From: Apus apus
Lineage: Eukaryota; Chordata; Aves; Apodiformes; Apodidae
Direction: 5' to 3'
Length of the DNA: 64,000 nt
Assembly: GCF_020740795.1 (NCBI RefSeq)
Contig: NC_067282.1
Coordinates: forward strand, 166,524,274 to 166,588,273
Under the pieces are notes generated by a model. That model saw only the letters and a list, made by a program, of their open reading frames with translations, was not told where the DNA came from and made no database searches. The position numbers were made by a program, and so were the translations under genes. This document shows, one piece after another, positions 12,001-24,000 of this stretch. Positions within the stretch are counted from its first letter, which is position 1. Every line of letters starts with the position of its first letter.

Positions 12001-15000
12001 AGCTGGAGTTCTGGAGACATGCCCGGTGTAGCCAGCCCATCCCAAGCTAGGGACGGGACACTGGGAGATGAAAAACCAGCCAACTAGGGCTATTCCTCCT
12101 CTAATTAAGGAGAAGAGGGGGTGACCCATGATTCGACTCAAGTTTTTCTAGCCCAGGTCGAACTCGGACTGCAACACCATCTTCCAAAGGTCTTGAAAAG
12201 TCTGGGCCGGGCCCCTCTGGAAGCTAGCCAGCATTGTTTTGGTTCACAAGGGCGTGAGGGAAACCCAGGAAACTACAGGCTTGTTAGTCTTACTTCATTA
12301 CTTGAAAAAACTTATGGGGAAGACCATACTGAGTGCTCTTGAAAGACATTTGAAGAACAATGTCCATCAGGCACAATCTACATGGGTTCACAAAGAGAAA
12401 GCCTTGTTTAAACTAATTAGATGTCCTTCTATAAGGTTGAGAGATCAGTCTGGAGAGAAGACTCTGGAGAGACCTCATAGCAGCCTTCCAGTATCTGAGG
12501 GCACCTACAGGAAAGTTGGAGAGAGACTTTTTTCAAGGGCTTGTAGTGAGAGGACAAGGAGTAATCGATTAAAACTGTAAGAGGGTAGATTTAGGTTAGA
12601 CATTAGGAAGAAATTATTTAGTGTGAGGGTGGTGAGACACAGGAACAGGTTGTCCAGGGAAGTTGTGGAAGTCTCATCCTTGGAAGTGTTCAAGGCCAGG
12701 CTGGATGGGGCTTTGAGCAACCTGGTCTAGTGGGAGGTGTCCCTGCCCATGCAGGGGGGTTGGAACTTGATTATCTTCAAGGTCCCTTCCAACCCAAACC
12801 ACTCTGTGATTCTACAATAAGGTCTCCAAGCGAGTGGGTGTAGTTTTTCTGGATTTTAGTAAGGCTTTTGATAACTGTCCTTCACAGCATCCTTCAGGAC
12901 AAGTTGTCCAGCTTTAGGATAAGCAGGTTCATGTTGTGCTGGGTGGATAACTGGCTGAACAGCAGGGCTTAAAGTGTTGTAGTGAATGGGGCTACATCTG
13001 GCTGGTGACCATTCAAGTCACCAGCACTGTTCCTCGGGGCTCAGTCCTAGGGACTCCTCTGTTCAGTATTTCCATCAGTGACCTGAACACAAGAGTTGAA
13101 TGCATGATTAGCCAGTTTGCTGACAGTACCAAACTGGGAGGTACTGTTGACTTTCTTAAGGAATGAGAGGCCTTGCAGAGAGATCTGGGTAGATTGAAGC
13201 ATTGGGCAATCATCAGTGGCATGAAATTTAACAAGAATAAATGCTGGATTCTGCACCTGGGACAGAGTAACACCGGACACAAGAATAAATTGGGAGAGGA
13301 GTGGCTGGAGGGCAGCCCTGCAGAAAGGGCTCTCCGTGAGTCAGCAGTGTGTCTTAGTAGCCAGGAGGGCAACCAGCGTCCTGGAGTGCACCAAACACAG
13401 CATAACCAGCCAGCCAAAAAGCTTTGTTGGTGTCGAGTCACCTTGAGTACTGTGTGCAGTCCTGGGCACCACAATACAAGAAGAATGTGAAGATCCTTGA
13501 ATGCTTCCAGAGGAAGGCAAGAAAGCTGGTGAAAGGACTGGAAGGAATTTCCTATGAGGAGTGTCTGAGGATTTCAGGTGTCTAGTTTGGAGAAAAGGAG
13601 GCTGAGGGGTCACCTCATTGCTCTTTGCAGCTTACTGAGTAGGGGAAGTGGATGGGGAGGTGCTGATCTGTTCTCCTTGGTATCCAGTGATAGTATGTGT
13701 GGGAATGGTTCAGAGCTATGCCAGGGGAGGGTTTAAGAGTGGACATTAGGAAACGTTTATTTGCTGAGAGGGTGTTCAAGTACTAGAACAGGCTTCCTGG
13801 AGAGGTGGTTGCTGCCCCAAGCCTGTCAGTGTTTGAGACATTTGGACAATGCCCTAATAACATCCTTTAACTTGGTCAGCCCTGAATTAGTCAGGCAGTT
13901 GGACTAGAAGACCATTGTACATCCTTTCCAATGGAACTGTTCTAAGTTGGTGCGTTGGACAGTTCGGTGACAAGAGTACATCCTGTATTTTTCCAGTGAA
14001 GCTAGTTTACATTGCTGCCAGATCAGGTTTGATATTGGCAATTTTAGTGTGTGTTTTATTAAGATCCTGGTTTGGAAACAGGAAAGTATTGTGTGATGTT
14101 GAAGATTTGTGTAACCTTTATTTTTTGCAGGTTAAATGACAGTGAAATTGAAAGGCATCACTTTAAAGATCAAGATATGTACTCTGACAAATCTGATAAG
14201 GAAAATGACCATGACCACGAGGAATCTGATAATGATGGATTGGGGAAGAGTGAGGAAAGTGATAGCGACACATCGGAGCGACAGGACGATTCTTACGTTG
14301 ATCCAGAACCGATCGATATCAAGGAAACTACTTATTTAGAACAGAGTCCTGAAGAACTTGGGGAGGTAAAAGTGCTGTTGATGTAGTGAGTAAGCAGCAT
14401 CTTCAAACAGAAAGCGGATATTTTAGAGGTCAGACTGAGTTGAAAGCTGACTTGCAGGATTTACTTTCATATTTTCAGCAATAATGGGGGAAGAGCTTCT
14501 GTTCATCCATGTTCTGCTCTGCTTTGCCACTGTTGCACTTGTGCCTGAGGTTTCGACAGAGATAATGAGATTGTCTAGAACATTGTTCTGACAGAAAGTG
14601 CCCAGCTTGGAAGGGCTACCTGCAGCAGAAGCAGACCATGTCTACCCATCCTTTTGGTTTAATTTCTGTTTGGTTTCATTAACTTCTTTTTTTTTCTTCA
14701 AGGAAAAATCTTCCAGTTGAAGTTGAAATGTACCCCTAAGTAGTGGTTTTCCTTAACCAGTGATACTGCTACCTGATCAAGGCAGTGAAAAGCATAAATG
14801 TGGCAGCTTTCATGGTGGGGAAAAGTTGATATAGGGAACAGCCTTTTGCTGTACCAGTCTGGCTTGAGAACACAGGATGATGTACTTGATGCCTAGGAAA
14901 GGACTAAGGGAGGATTTCTGAACAAAATTGTACTTCACATATTTCTGTTTTAGGGCTGATGCAAATGAATGCAATTTTTAATGCTGAATAGTATATCTGT

Positions 15001-18000
15001 CATACTGCATTGAAGGTATAAGTGCATTTAGAGACACTTTATGTTTCTCCCATAGTTTCAGTTTCTATGATTTGTTCATTTTAAGTATCCGTTTTGTGTT
15101 CTCATTGCATCCCTAGAATGTGTTGACCTTTCTTCTGGAGGATTATTTTTGTTGTCCTTTCTGTAAGCAGTTTTTTTGTTCATACTAGGCAGGGGAAGCT
15201 GCTCAGACAGAAGTTGTGTCAGAAGAAAACAAAAGTCTGATCTGGACACTGCTGAAGCAAGTCCGGCCAGGAATGGACTTGTCCAAGGTTGTACTGCCTA
15301 CATTTATCTTGGAACCTCGTTCTTTCCTGGACAAGCTGTCTGATTACTACTACCATGCAGACTTTCTGTCTGAGTGAGTCAATGCTATCTCTAGTTTTCA
15401 TTCTTACAATTTTTTAAACTAAAATGCGGTAACTGTATACTAAAAAGTTTGGCCCAGTGTACTTAATTTCATAGACTGCTTTGAGTTTGACAATATATCA
15501 GTCTTCAGATACCCTTGTTTTCTGAAAGCTAACTCCCTGAGAGCTCATATTGTACATGTTGAAGTCTGGCCCCTCTCAGTAAACACAATTGTGTTGCAGA
15601 CATTTCTGGTTTAGCTTTTGAAGACTGATTAGAAGACTTCTCAAAATTGGTATATATTTTTTTTTTCTCTGGTGGCCTTATTTAAGTTGGTAAAACGGTA
15701 CCAGTTAACCTTTTAAATACACTGTTAGGTTTCATTCAGTTTTATAGGTACATGCTCAAACATAGTTAATATATTAAGGACGGTAATTTTAAACGTTATT
15801 CAACAGTAAGTTCTGTACATGAGGAAGCTGGTTTTCTAAAGCAGTACCTTTTATAAATGGAAGAATTTCAGTGGGGGTGGAACAGGATTTAATGTTACAA
15901 AGAACAAACTCGATTATGGAAATACCATTTCTGATTTTTTTTGTTTGATTTCCTTTTTTAGATAATTATTTGAAAATCTGATTTGATTTAATCTAATAAG
16001 GCTGAAAGTTTTACAGTACTGCAAATCACAAAACTTTTGCTTTAGTCAGCTCCTAGATACAAGATAACAACAATTCATAGCATGTTCTAACTGAAACAAT
16101 ATTCATATTTGATCTCTCTGTTCTGTTTGTTTCATAGAGCTGCTCTTGAAGAGAATGCTTACAACCGCATGAAGAAAGTAGTGAAATGGTATTTGTCAGG
16201 ATTCTACAAAAAGCCAAAGGTGTTCTCTCACATATTATTTTGTTTTTACTTTAGTCATTGTGTCTAGTTTGAGGGTTGAGGGATGCGCTAGTGTAAGTTT
16301 TTGGTTTTAAATTATATAGTTCAGCATTTTTTAAAAGCAAGGTTAAGTTTTCAGTATTTATGCAAATACATTGGGGACCTCTTTGGTCCCTAGCTGTGCT
16401 CAAAATGGACTATATTCAATTGGGGATTTTTCTTCTTGGAGTAGAAGTTGGACTAAGCTTTTTGTGATGAAGTCCAGCCAGTTTTATGTTTACTATTCTT
16501 AAGCGATAACATGCTGGAGTTGGAGGAGTAAAATTTCCACTACTTCATTTAGCCTTACACTGAGTATTCCTTATAGCCATATTGCTGGGAAACAGTATTT
16601 AAATAAGAAAGTGCTGACTGCCTAATCTCAGACAAAATGTCTGTAGTAATTCTCCTATTATATTCTGTTTGTTCTCGTGTAGCCTGGAACAGTTTGGCAA
16701 AAATAATAAATCTATGCAGATTTCCTTAGCGTGAAGAGCAGAGTAACTGGGCATCATATTCAAACAATGAAATGGAGTACAGTGTGCTTCTGTGTATATA
16801 TTGTGACTTTTCTGTGTGTGTGTCTTTGGTGACAGACTGATAATGTATTTTGTAAGTTCTGTTCCTGCATTGTATAGTTACTTTCTGTTCTGTTTCTGCT
16901 TAGGGACTAAAAAAGCCGTACAATCCTATCCTTGGTGAGACTTTCCGCTGCATGTGGATTCATCCAAGGACAAACAGCAAGACTTTTTACATTGCAGAAC
17001 AGGTAGCTGCAATAACTGCAACAAGTGTTTTGAAGAAGAATAGATGTATCACATTTTTGTTCTAGAAAAACGATGTGGCAGTTTCAGAAAATGTATTTAA
17101 ATGTATGAATAGTATCCTAAAAGCTCTCCTGATCAGCACAGGTTCTTTTACAGATGTCTCTTTTTGTGTCTTCTAGAAGAGACAGAGAGAAAGGTGTTTT
17201 GAGCATTTCTGTTTCCTCTTCTTCCTGTAAAAGTCAGGAGCTAATTTTCTTAAATCTTGAAATTGAGGAAGAATGTTTGCTTGATATTTATCTTTAAAGA
17301 TTATAGTCACATTTCACATATATTGACTGTATTCTATTCTCTGCAGCTGGAATTTTGCATTGTTGTTATTAGCTCAGGGTTTATACTATGTTGCATGTTC
17401 TTTTATTTTTTTTCCCCAACAGGTATCCCATCATCCTCCAATATCTGCCTTCTATGTTAGCAACCGCAAGGATGGTTTTTGCCTTAGTGGTAGCATTCTG
17501 GCCAAATCCAAGTTCTATGGTAAATAATGGGATTTTTTTGGTTGTGCCTTTATTGAGGAGTGTAAAATCAGTACAAGTGAGCCATGTTTTGTGGATGAAA
17601 GAAAGTCATTACAAGAATCAAATTTGATCATTGTAGTATGATTTCCATGTTTTGCTACTGGTCTTCGGAATTTTAATTTCTGTTTTTGCAATATTTTAAT
17701 TTTTGATTGGAGGTGTGTATTGTAATGACTTCACTAGACAGAATAGATTGCAATGCTTAGTATACTGATGTTCTTAGTTTTATTACTCAGTTATTAGGAA
17801 ATGTTGACTGTTGTTTTGCAGGGGCAGAAATGTGCTTTTCTGTCTTTGAATTTCAGGGAACTCATTATCTGCCATATTAGATGGAGAAGGACGGCTAACA
17901 TTCCTGAATAGAGGAGAAGATTATGTAATGACAATGCCATATGCTCATTGTAAAGGTAGTGGCTTTTTTTCTTTCTCTCGATGGCAAAGTTATGAGAACA

Positions 18001-21000
18001 GAAGTTTATTATTCTCAACAGTTCATTATGCTAAATAGTGTGTTGTGTTGGATTCAAGCTTTCGTTTTAGAAGAGTGTTCTGAATGTTGGCAATAGTGGT
18101 GGCTTTAGGCTTCCACATACTTTATCAGGAGAAAAACACATCTATTGTTTAAGGCATGATCTGTTTTCTATCATGGAAATGAACTTTTTTCATAAATACT
18201 AAGAGCATATATATATAACTATCTGTCATACATGACAGTAATTTACTGTTTGAGTTGCTTTTTTTAAAGAACAGTTTTGAGCTGGTCCAGTATTTTCCTC
18301 TTGTAAATATAAAAGGTAGGCAATCACTCTCTGACTTCAGTGTAAATCATCACCATTTGTCTTTAGTTTCACTATGAGAAGCCAGTCAGTAGCTTGTAAC
18401 GATTTCTAGAAGGTCAGTAGCAGTACAAAATACATTGCAGAGTTGCTGATTTTTAAACTGTTCCGTACTCGGGTATACCTACCCATATGTTCTCTGCCAA
18501 AATTCTCTTTTAGAAGCCTTGTAGTCAGCAACTGTACTAATTTCTTCATTTGAGATCTATGAAAATTAATTAGCAAAATTAGGTGATTTTACATTAGTTT
18601 TGTATGTTCTTCTCTCTCCATTGGTGCAAAGATCCTTTTAATATTCTGATGGATTTTTTAAATATATATAAATAATACTTAACAACTAAAAAGCACACAA
18701 CATACATTCAAGTCAAACAGGAAGAGGGAGACAGGTGTGAATAATAAACCTGATGGGGAGAAATGCAGAAGAATATGCAGGGAAGGAGAATGGGCATGGT
18801 GAAAAAAAATGTATTTGCATATGCATTCAGTGTATGTAAAATATATTCCGTGTTTCAAATGCTGCATTGCAAGGCGAGAGACAGTAATAATGGGAAAGAA
18901 AGTGTGTTCAGCATTGTCAACTCTGTGCTTCCAAAAGTTCTTAGAGGGGATTAGAGTTGTCTTATGTTGGTTGTCCATTATTGTCTTCGTCTTTGATCTT
19001 ACTGTACATACTACTTCTGTTCAAGTGATGTTTTTCTTTGCTGAGTTTATTGTACTTATTTTCCTGTTTTAACCTCAAAATTTTTCCACTTCCAATCATC
19101 TCCAGTAAGACTAAATACTATTCTTGCTGCAGCCAGCAGTATATGCTGCCAAATATATGTCTTAATAAACAGTTCTTCCAGCTTATCTGTAATGTACTTA
19201 GATATTTTTGTTTCTGTTTGATTATCTTATTTGGTAGAAAGATCATGCTTATTGTTAGGAAAGGTCATCTGAAAGGTCATCTGATACTTTTCCTCTGGCA
19301 CAGACACGTTTACTCTAGGAGTTGTGCCCAAAGAAGTTAGTGGTTTTGTCTTGTTTAGTTACAAGCATCCAATTTAGCTTTTTTCTTTTTTTTTCTTCTC
19401 TTGCAGGAATTCTTTATGGCACAATGACCTTAGAGCTTGGGGGAACAGTCAGCATCACCTGTGAGAAAACTGGCTACAGTGCAGCAATTGAATTCAAACT
19501 CAAGGTTAATAAATGCTGCAAGTGGGCACAAGGAGGAGAATGCGTGTATAATGATAATTTAAAAGAAAAATAGTATTGGGTCACTCCTTAGATTCAGTCT
19601 GATATTGAATATTGAATTGTCTTTTGCAAAACTGAGAAACTAATTTTAATTGCTACATATCCAGCTGTGTGTATCTTGTATCTAGCAAATAGTGATTTAT
19701 TTATTTTTAATTATTATTATTTTTTGAAAGGAATTATATTGTTATATATAGAGTGTTGTCTTCATCTCTGGTAACAACAGATGCAAACTTTGCTAAGCTG
19801 TATGAATCTTAAGAACAGCTGTAGTGAGGAAAAAGCACCAGTGTGTCTTACCTGCAGCATTAGCAACAGTGTGTGTTTAGGAAAGCCCAGTAACAGAAGT
19901 GTTTAGTGATCCGACCAGTGGTTTGGGTATTTTGTATACTGTTGTTAATATACTGTGGTGATTTTTAATTATCTAAAAGTGTTCATGCTCTTTAAACTCC
20001 CGAAGAGCCCTTGCAGGAGAACTCAGACCCAGGTTCCCCTATTCTGTCATGACAGTTGCTCATGACACCTTGAATAAAGATGATGTGCAAAGGCCTTGGT
20101 TAACATTTAAATCAGTCTAATGTCCAGTGCTAAGCAACAATATTCATGGGCTATTTCTTGCACCTTGCCACTCACAAAAGCTAAACAAAGGTTTCTAAGC
20201 TACTTACAGATGGCTTGCACTTCTGAAATACACCATCTTTGAGGCAGAAACTGATTTAAAGTTAAACAAATAGTTCAGAGGTGTGCATGTGGAGAGGGAA
20301 ACTGTATTCAGTTGAAGTTATAGTGGAAACATAAAAGTTAGAAGGCTGTGTTAATTGATATTTTGCCTCATCAGCCCACAGGGTACATGTGCAGCCTATC
20401 AAAAAGGCTGAAGAAAATCCATAGCAATCATTTTTGTTGCTGCTTCCGCAAGGGTTAATCTCTAGGAGCAAATGGTCCTTGGCAAAGTGGTGAATTTAGT
20501 GTAGCAAATGACTGTTTCCTTCAAGGTATCATTGTGTCGCTGTTTTCTGTATTATTTTCCATTTTCTTTCCACATTTCTTTGAAAATGCTTTTGTTCAGC
20601 AAATCTTTTCTGAAAGTACAGCACAGAACATTTTATTGTGGTTTTAGACTTTGTTTTGGGGATTAAATAGGCAGAAGTTATAGTATTAAAAGCCATCAGG
20701 GTTGTTTACATCACATTACCTAAATGCACTTTTTTCCCTAACACTAAACATAAGTGCAAAAATAATTTGCTATTAAAACAAACATGAAAACATTGATTTT
20801 TGTTTTGCAGCCTTTTTTGGGTAACAACGACAGTGTTAACCAAATATCAGGGAAAATTAAGCTTGGCAAAGAAGTTCTGGCTATTTTGGAGGGTCACTGG
20901 GTAAGTAGTGAGTGATGGTGTTTTATAAATTCTGGCTGGTATTTGAGACAGGTGAGAATAACACTTAGCTGCAAAAAAGACTCAAGATTATTAAAAAAAA

Positions 21001-24000
21001 AAAGTTGATTGAGTGCCACTTTTATAGAAAGACAGTTATAAAAAAAATACAGATTCAACATACTTGCAATTGTTAAAAGGTGGGAGGGTTCTGTACATTT
21101 GGTAGTTTGTGAAGAAAATACATTTCTGCTTGTGAAATATTTTTAGTTTATGTTGTAGTACTATGAAGAATTGTTATGGCATCAGCATTAAGTATTTAAC
21201 CTTGTTTCAGTTCTGGTGAGATCACACGGCCTCCACTGTTTTTGGCTGTGGTAATGGTTCTGTTGCATCTCTGTTCCAAGTTGGAGCTAGCACAGAATGC
21301 AGAAACTGTATTTTAAAGTTAGCACATCTAATATTCTTAGCTATGTGCATCCAAAAGAAAATAAATCCTTGTTACAAAAAAAATTGTTTATTCCTCCCTT
21401 TTGTGTTATTTTGACACTCTTTGAGATTATTAAAGTTAAGGTAACTGAATTATGTATATTACAGGACAGTGAAGTTACTATTAGTGACAAGAAGACAGGT
21501 ATTTCGGAGACATTCTGGAACCCAACATCTGAAATCAAGCAGCGTAGATTACCTAGATACACAGTGAAGTTTGAAGAGCAAGATGACTTTGAGTCAGAGA
21601 AGTAAGTTTTCTTTAGAACCATGTATAATTATTTTAACAAAATAGAACTCAATTCTTCTCCAAATTATTAACAAATTATGATTTATTGCTTTCCTGTGTT
21701 TGCTGATAGTAGCCTGTAGAGGAGAAAGCAGGACCATTAAATACAAGATCATTATTTCAGACCTTACAGTCATGGAAAGTCTTGATAGAAGTGTAGATAA
21801 ATCTTATATTACAATATGGTAATATTTTATTAGAGGTTGATCCCTTTACTTAGCCTATAATTTAAAAAAAAGTTTGCAATTATTTCTGTCAACCACATTG
21901 TAACTCTCTGTATTGCTCGTTTGTCAGGCTTTGGCAACAAGTGACAAGAGCAATAAATAATAAAGACCAAACAGAAGCTACTCATGAGAAATACATTCTG
22001 GAAGAAGCTCAGAGAAGGAGTGCCAAAGAGAGGAAACTTAAGGGTGAAGAGTGGACATGCAAGTTGTTTGATCAGGATTCAGTCACTGGAGAATGGCACT
22101 ACAAATACGCTGAGTGAGTCCTGGAGTGCTTGTAACAGAGGGTGTTTGTTAAATGCTTGGTAGGGTCACTGAGCCCCTTGCTGTGCTTTCAGATACGTAC
22201 CTGAGTTCAAACTCATGAAATGCACAATGCTACTGGTTTCAATTAGTTAATTAATTAATTAAAATGTGTTTTAATTAAAACGCATTATTTTTTAGCTGAG
22301 CTTGGTAGGGCTTTCACCAAAGAGAGGATATTAATATGTCATGTTGAAAAGGCAGTGCTTGCCAATGCAGCAAACCTTGCTTCACGTAACAATCGCAATA
22401 GGCTTTTTATTTTTTACTTCCATGGTTTTGTACCTCCACAAGTCCAGGCTATGCTACAGAGGTTTTTGGGCATGGCACTTTGGGATGCCTTGTGCTCCTT
22501 TCCCTCTCCCCCGAAGACTGACCAGAGCTGCTACACATTTTTTCCAGACTGGAAAATATGCTACATATGGGAATACCAGCTGGAAATCAGAAAAGCCTGT
22601 ACTTAATCAAACTGAGCAATTTCATTTGTTACAAGTTAGAATATATACAGGTTTACAGCAGTGGTTACTGCTGGGACCCGGTGGCTCAGCTCATCTGTTA
22701 AATATGCTCTGTACACATGAGTGTTTGTGAAGCCCTTTCACATGAGTGTTTGTGAAGCTTTTTCTGTGATCACTGGGATCAGAAGATGAAGCTGCCTTTC
22801 CAACTGCTGGGGAGCATTTTTTATTCTCACCAACTCCTGAAAGAGTCAGCTTGGAGCTGAGCCCTTTGCTAGTGATGGTTTTCACAGAACGCCCACATTC
22901 TCTTGATTCTTTTCCAATACCCAGAATGTTACTATATTGCAAAGATTGTAAAAAATCCAAAGATTATATACTCTTGAGTTAAGTAATTCTGAAGCCATTG
23001 ATGCTGGAAGTATATTCCCGTGGCTAAACCTGGGAAACCTTCATGTTTCTGTACAAGAATAGCAACATTGAGGCAGTGGCCTAAGTGTATGTACAGGGGA
23101 AGAGTACAAGAATCCTCAGTACTCTTCACGTCTCCAGCAAATTTGCAACTTGGAGATTTCCTGGAACCAAGCAGGGATTCTGTGTATTTTTGCAACTCTC
23201 AATAGATTTCTTTTCTGTATATTTCCTTGGTTTCCTCTGCAGTCTGTGCAGACTTGTGGCACCCAAAGCATCCTGCAGCAGGGGCTCTGTGAAGCACCCT
23301 TTCTTGGTTTGAACCTTCTAGTCCTGTTGATTGCTCTTCCTGTTGGAAGAGTTGTGAATAGTACAGCTGAATTGACTGCCCATACTGTTGAACCTTGTGC
23401 AAAACTATCAGGAAAAATACTGCACTTTAAATCTGTTAGACTGTCCCCTGCAGCTTTTAAGACCTATTTGTTGTCTCCTTGGGGCCTTACAGTTCAAGGA
23501 TGCACCACGGAAGTTTTACTGTGTGCTAGAAAAGAGTCTGCACTGTCAGCAGTCCCTGGGAGAAATTTCTGTCTTCTTTTACTCATATAATGCCAGCTCA
23601 CTACCTGATCCATATAGAGAGCAGTCTTTTATGCTTACTGAGAAAGCTGTGTTCACTGAGCTGTGGCATTTGTTAAGGTATCTAGATTATGGATTTAGGT
23701 ATCTGGATTACAGATAGAAAAGACTTTTGGGAGAGCAATGCCTTGTTCTTACCCAGTTACCTTAGATGATGTTTAATTCAAGTAAGGTTAAGCCAAGATG
23801 TAAATGCAGGTCTACATTCACAACATCTGAAGCAGCTACAAATGTTTTAAAAGGCATAAAGGAGGAAATTAAAGGAAATCCATGCTTAATCTTCTCTCAC
23901 TAAAGTTGTGCATCAGGATGATCTTCATGCAGCTGACTTAGAAGTTTCTGTCCTGAAAAGGTGGGAATGTCCGTCTTTGCCTTTGGCTGGTTGTTCTCCA

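Larger units (their letters stand above)
10730..13942 (+). mobile_element. Old CR1 LINE (copy A), interrupted by a solo LTR and a second CR1
   Basis: Three pieces of one CR1 copy can be joined: about 10730-10990, 12177-12437 and 12817-13942. They give, in order, CR1 pol landmarks [17 protein letters not shown], then [14 protein letters not shown], then [10 protein letters not shown], then a decayed FADSTKLGG (the family usually has FADD), and then the 3' part ending near ggactagaagacc. Many stops and frameshifts make it a dead, old copy. It lies in sense orientation in an OSBPL8 intron and ends only about 190 bp before the exon at 14131. Confidence 0.9.

Noticed and set aside
13013..13474. 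Antisense 153-codon frame
   Set aside because: It is the complement of CR1 copy A pol.
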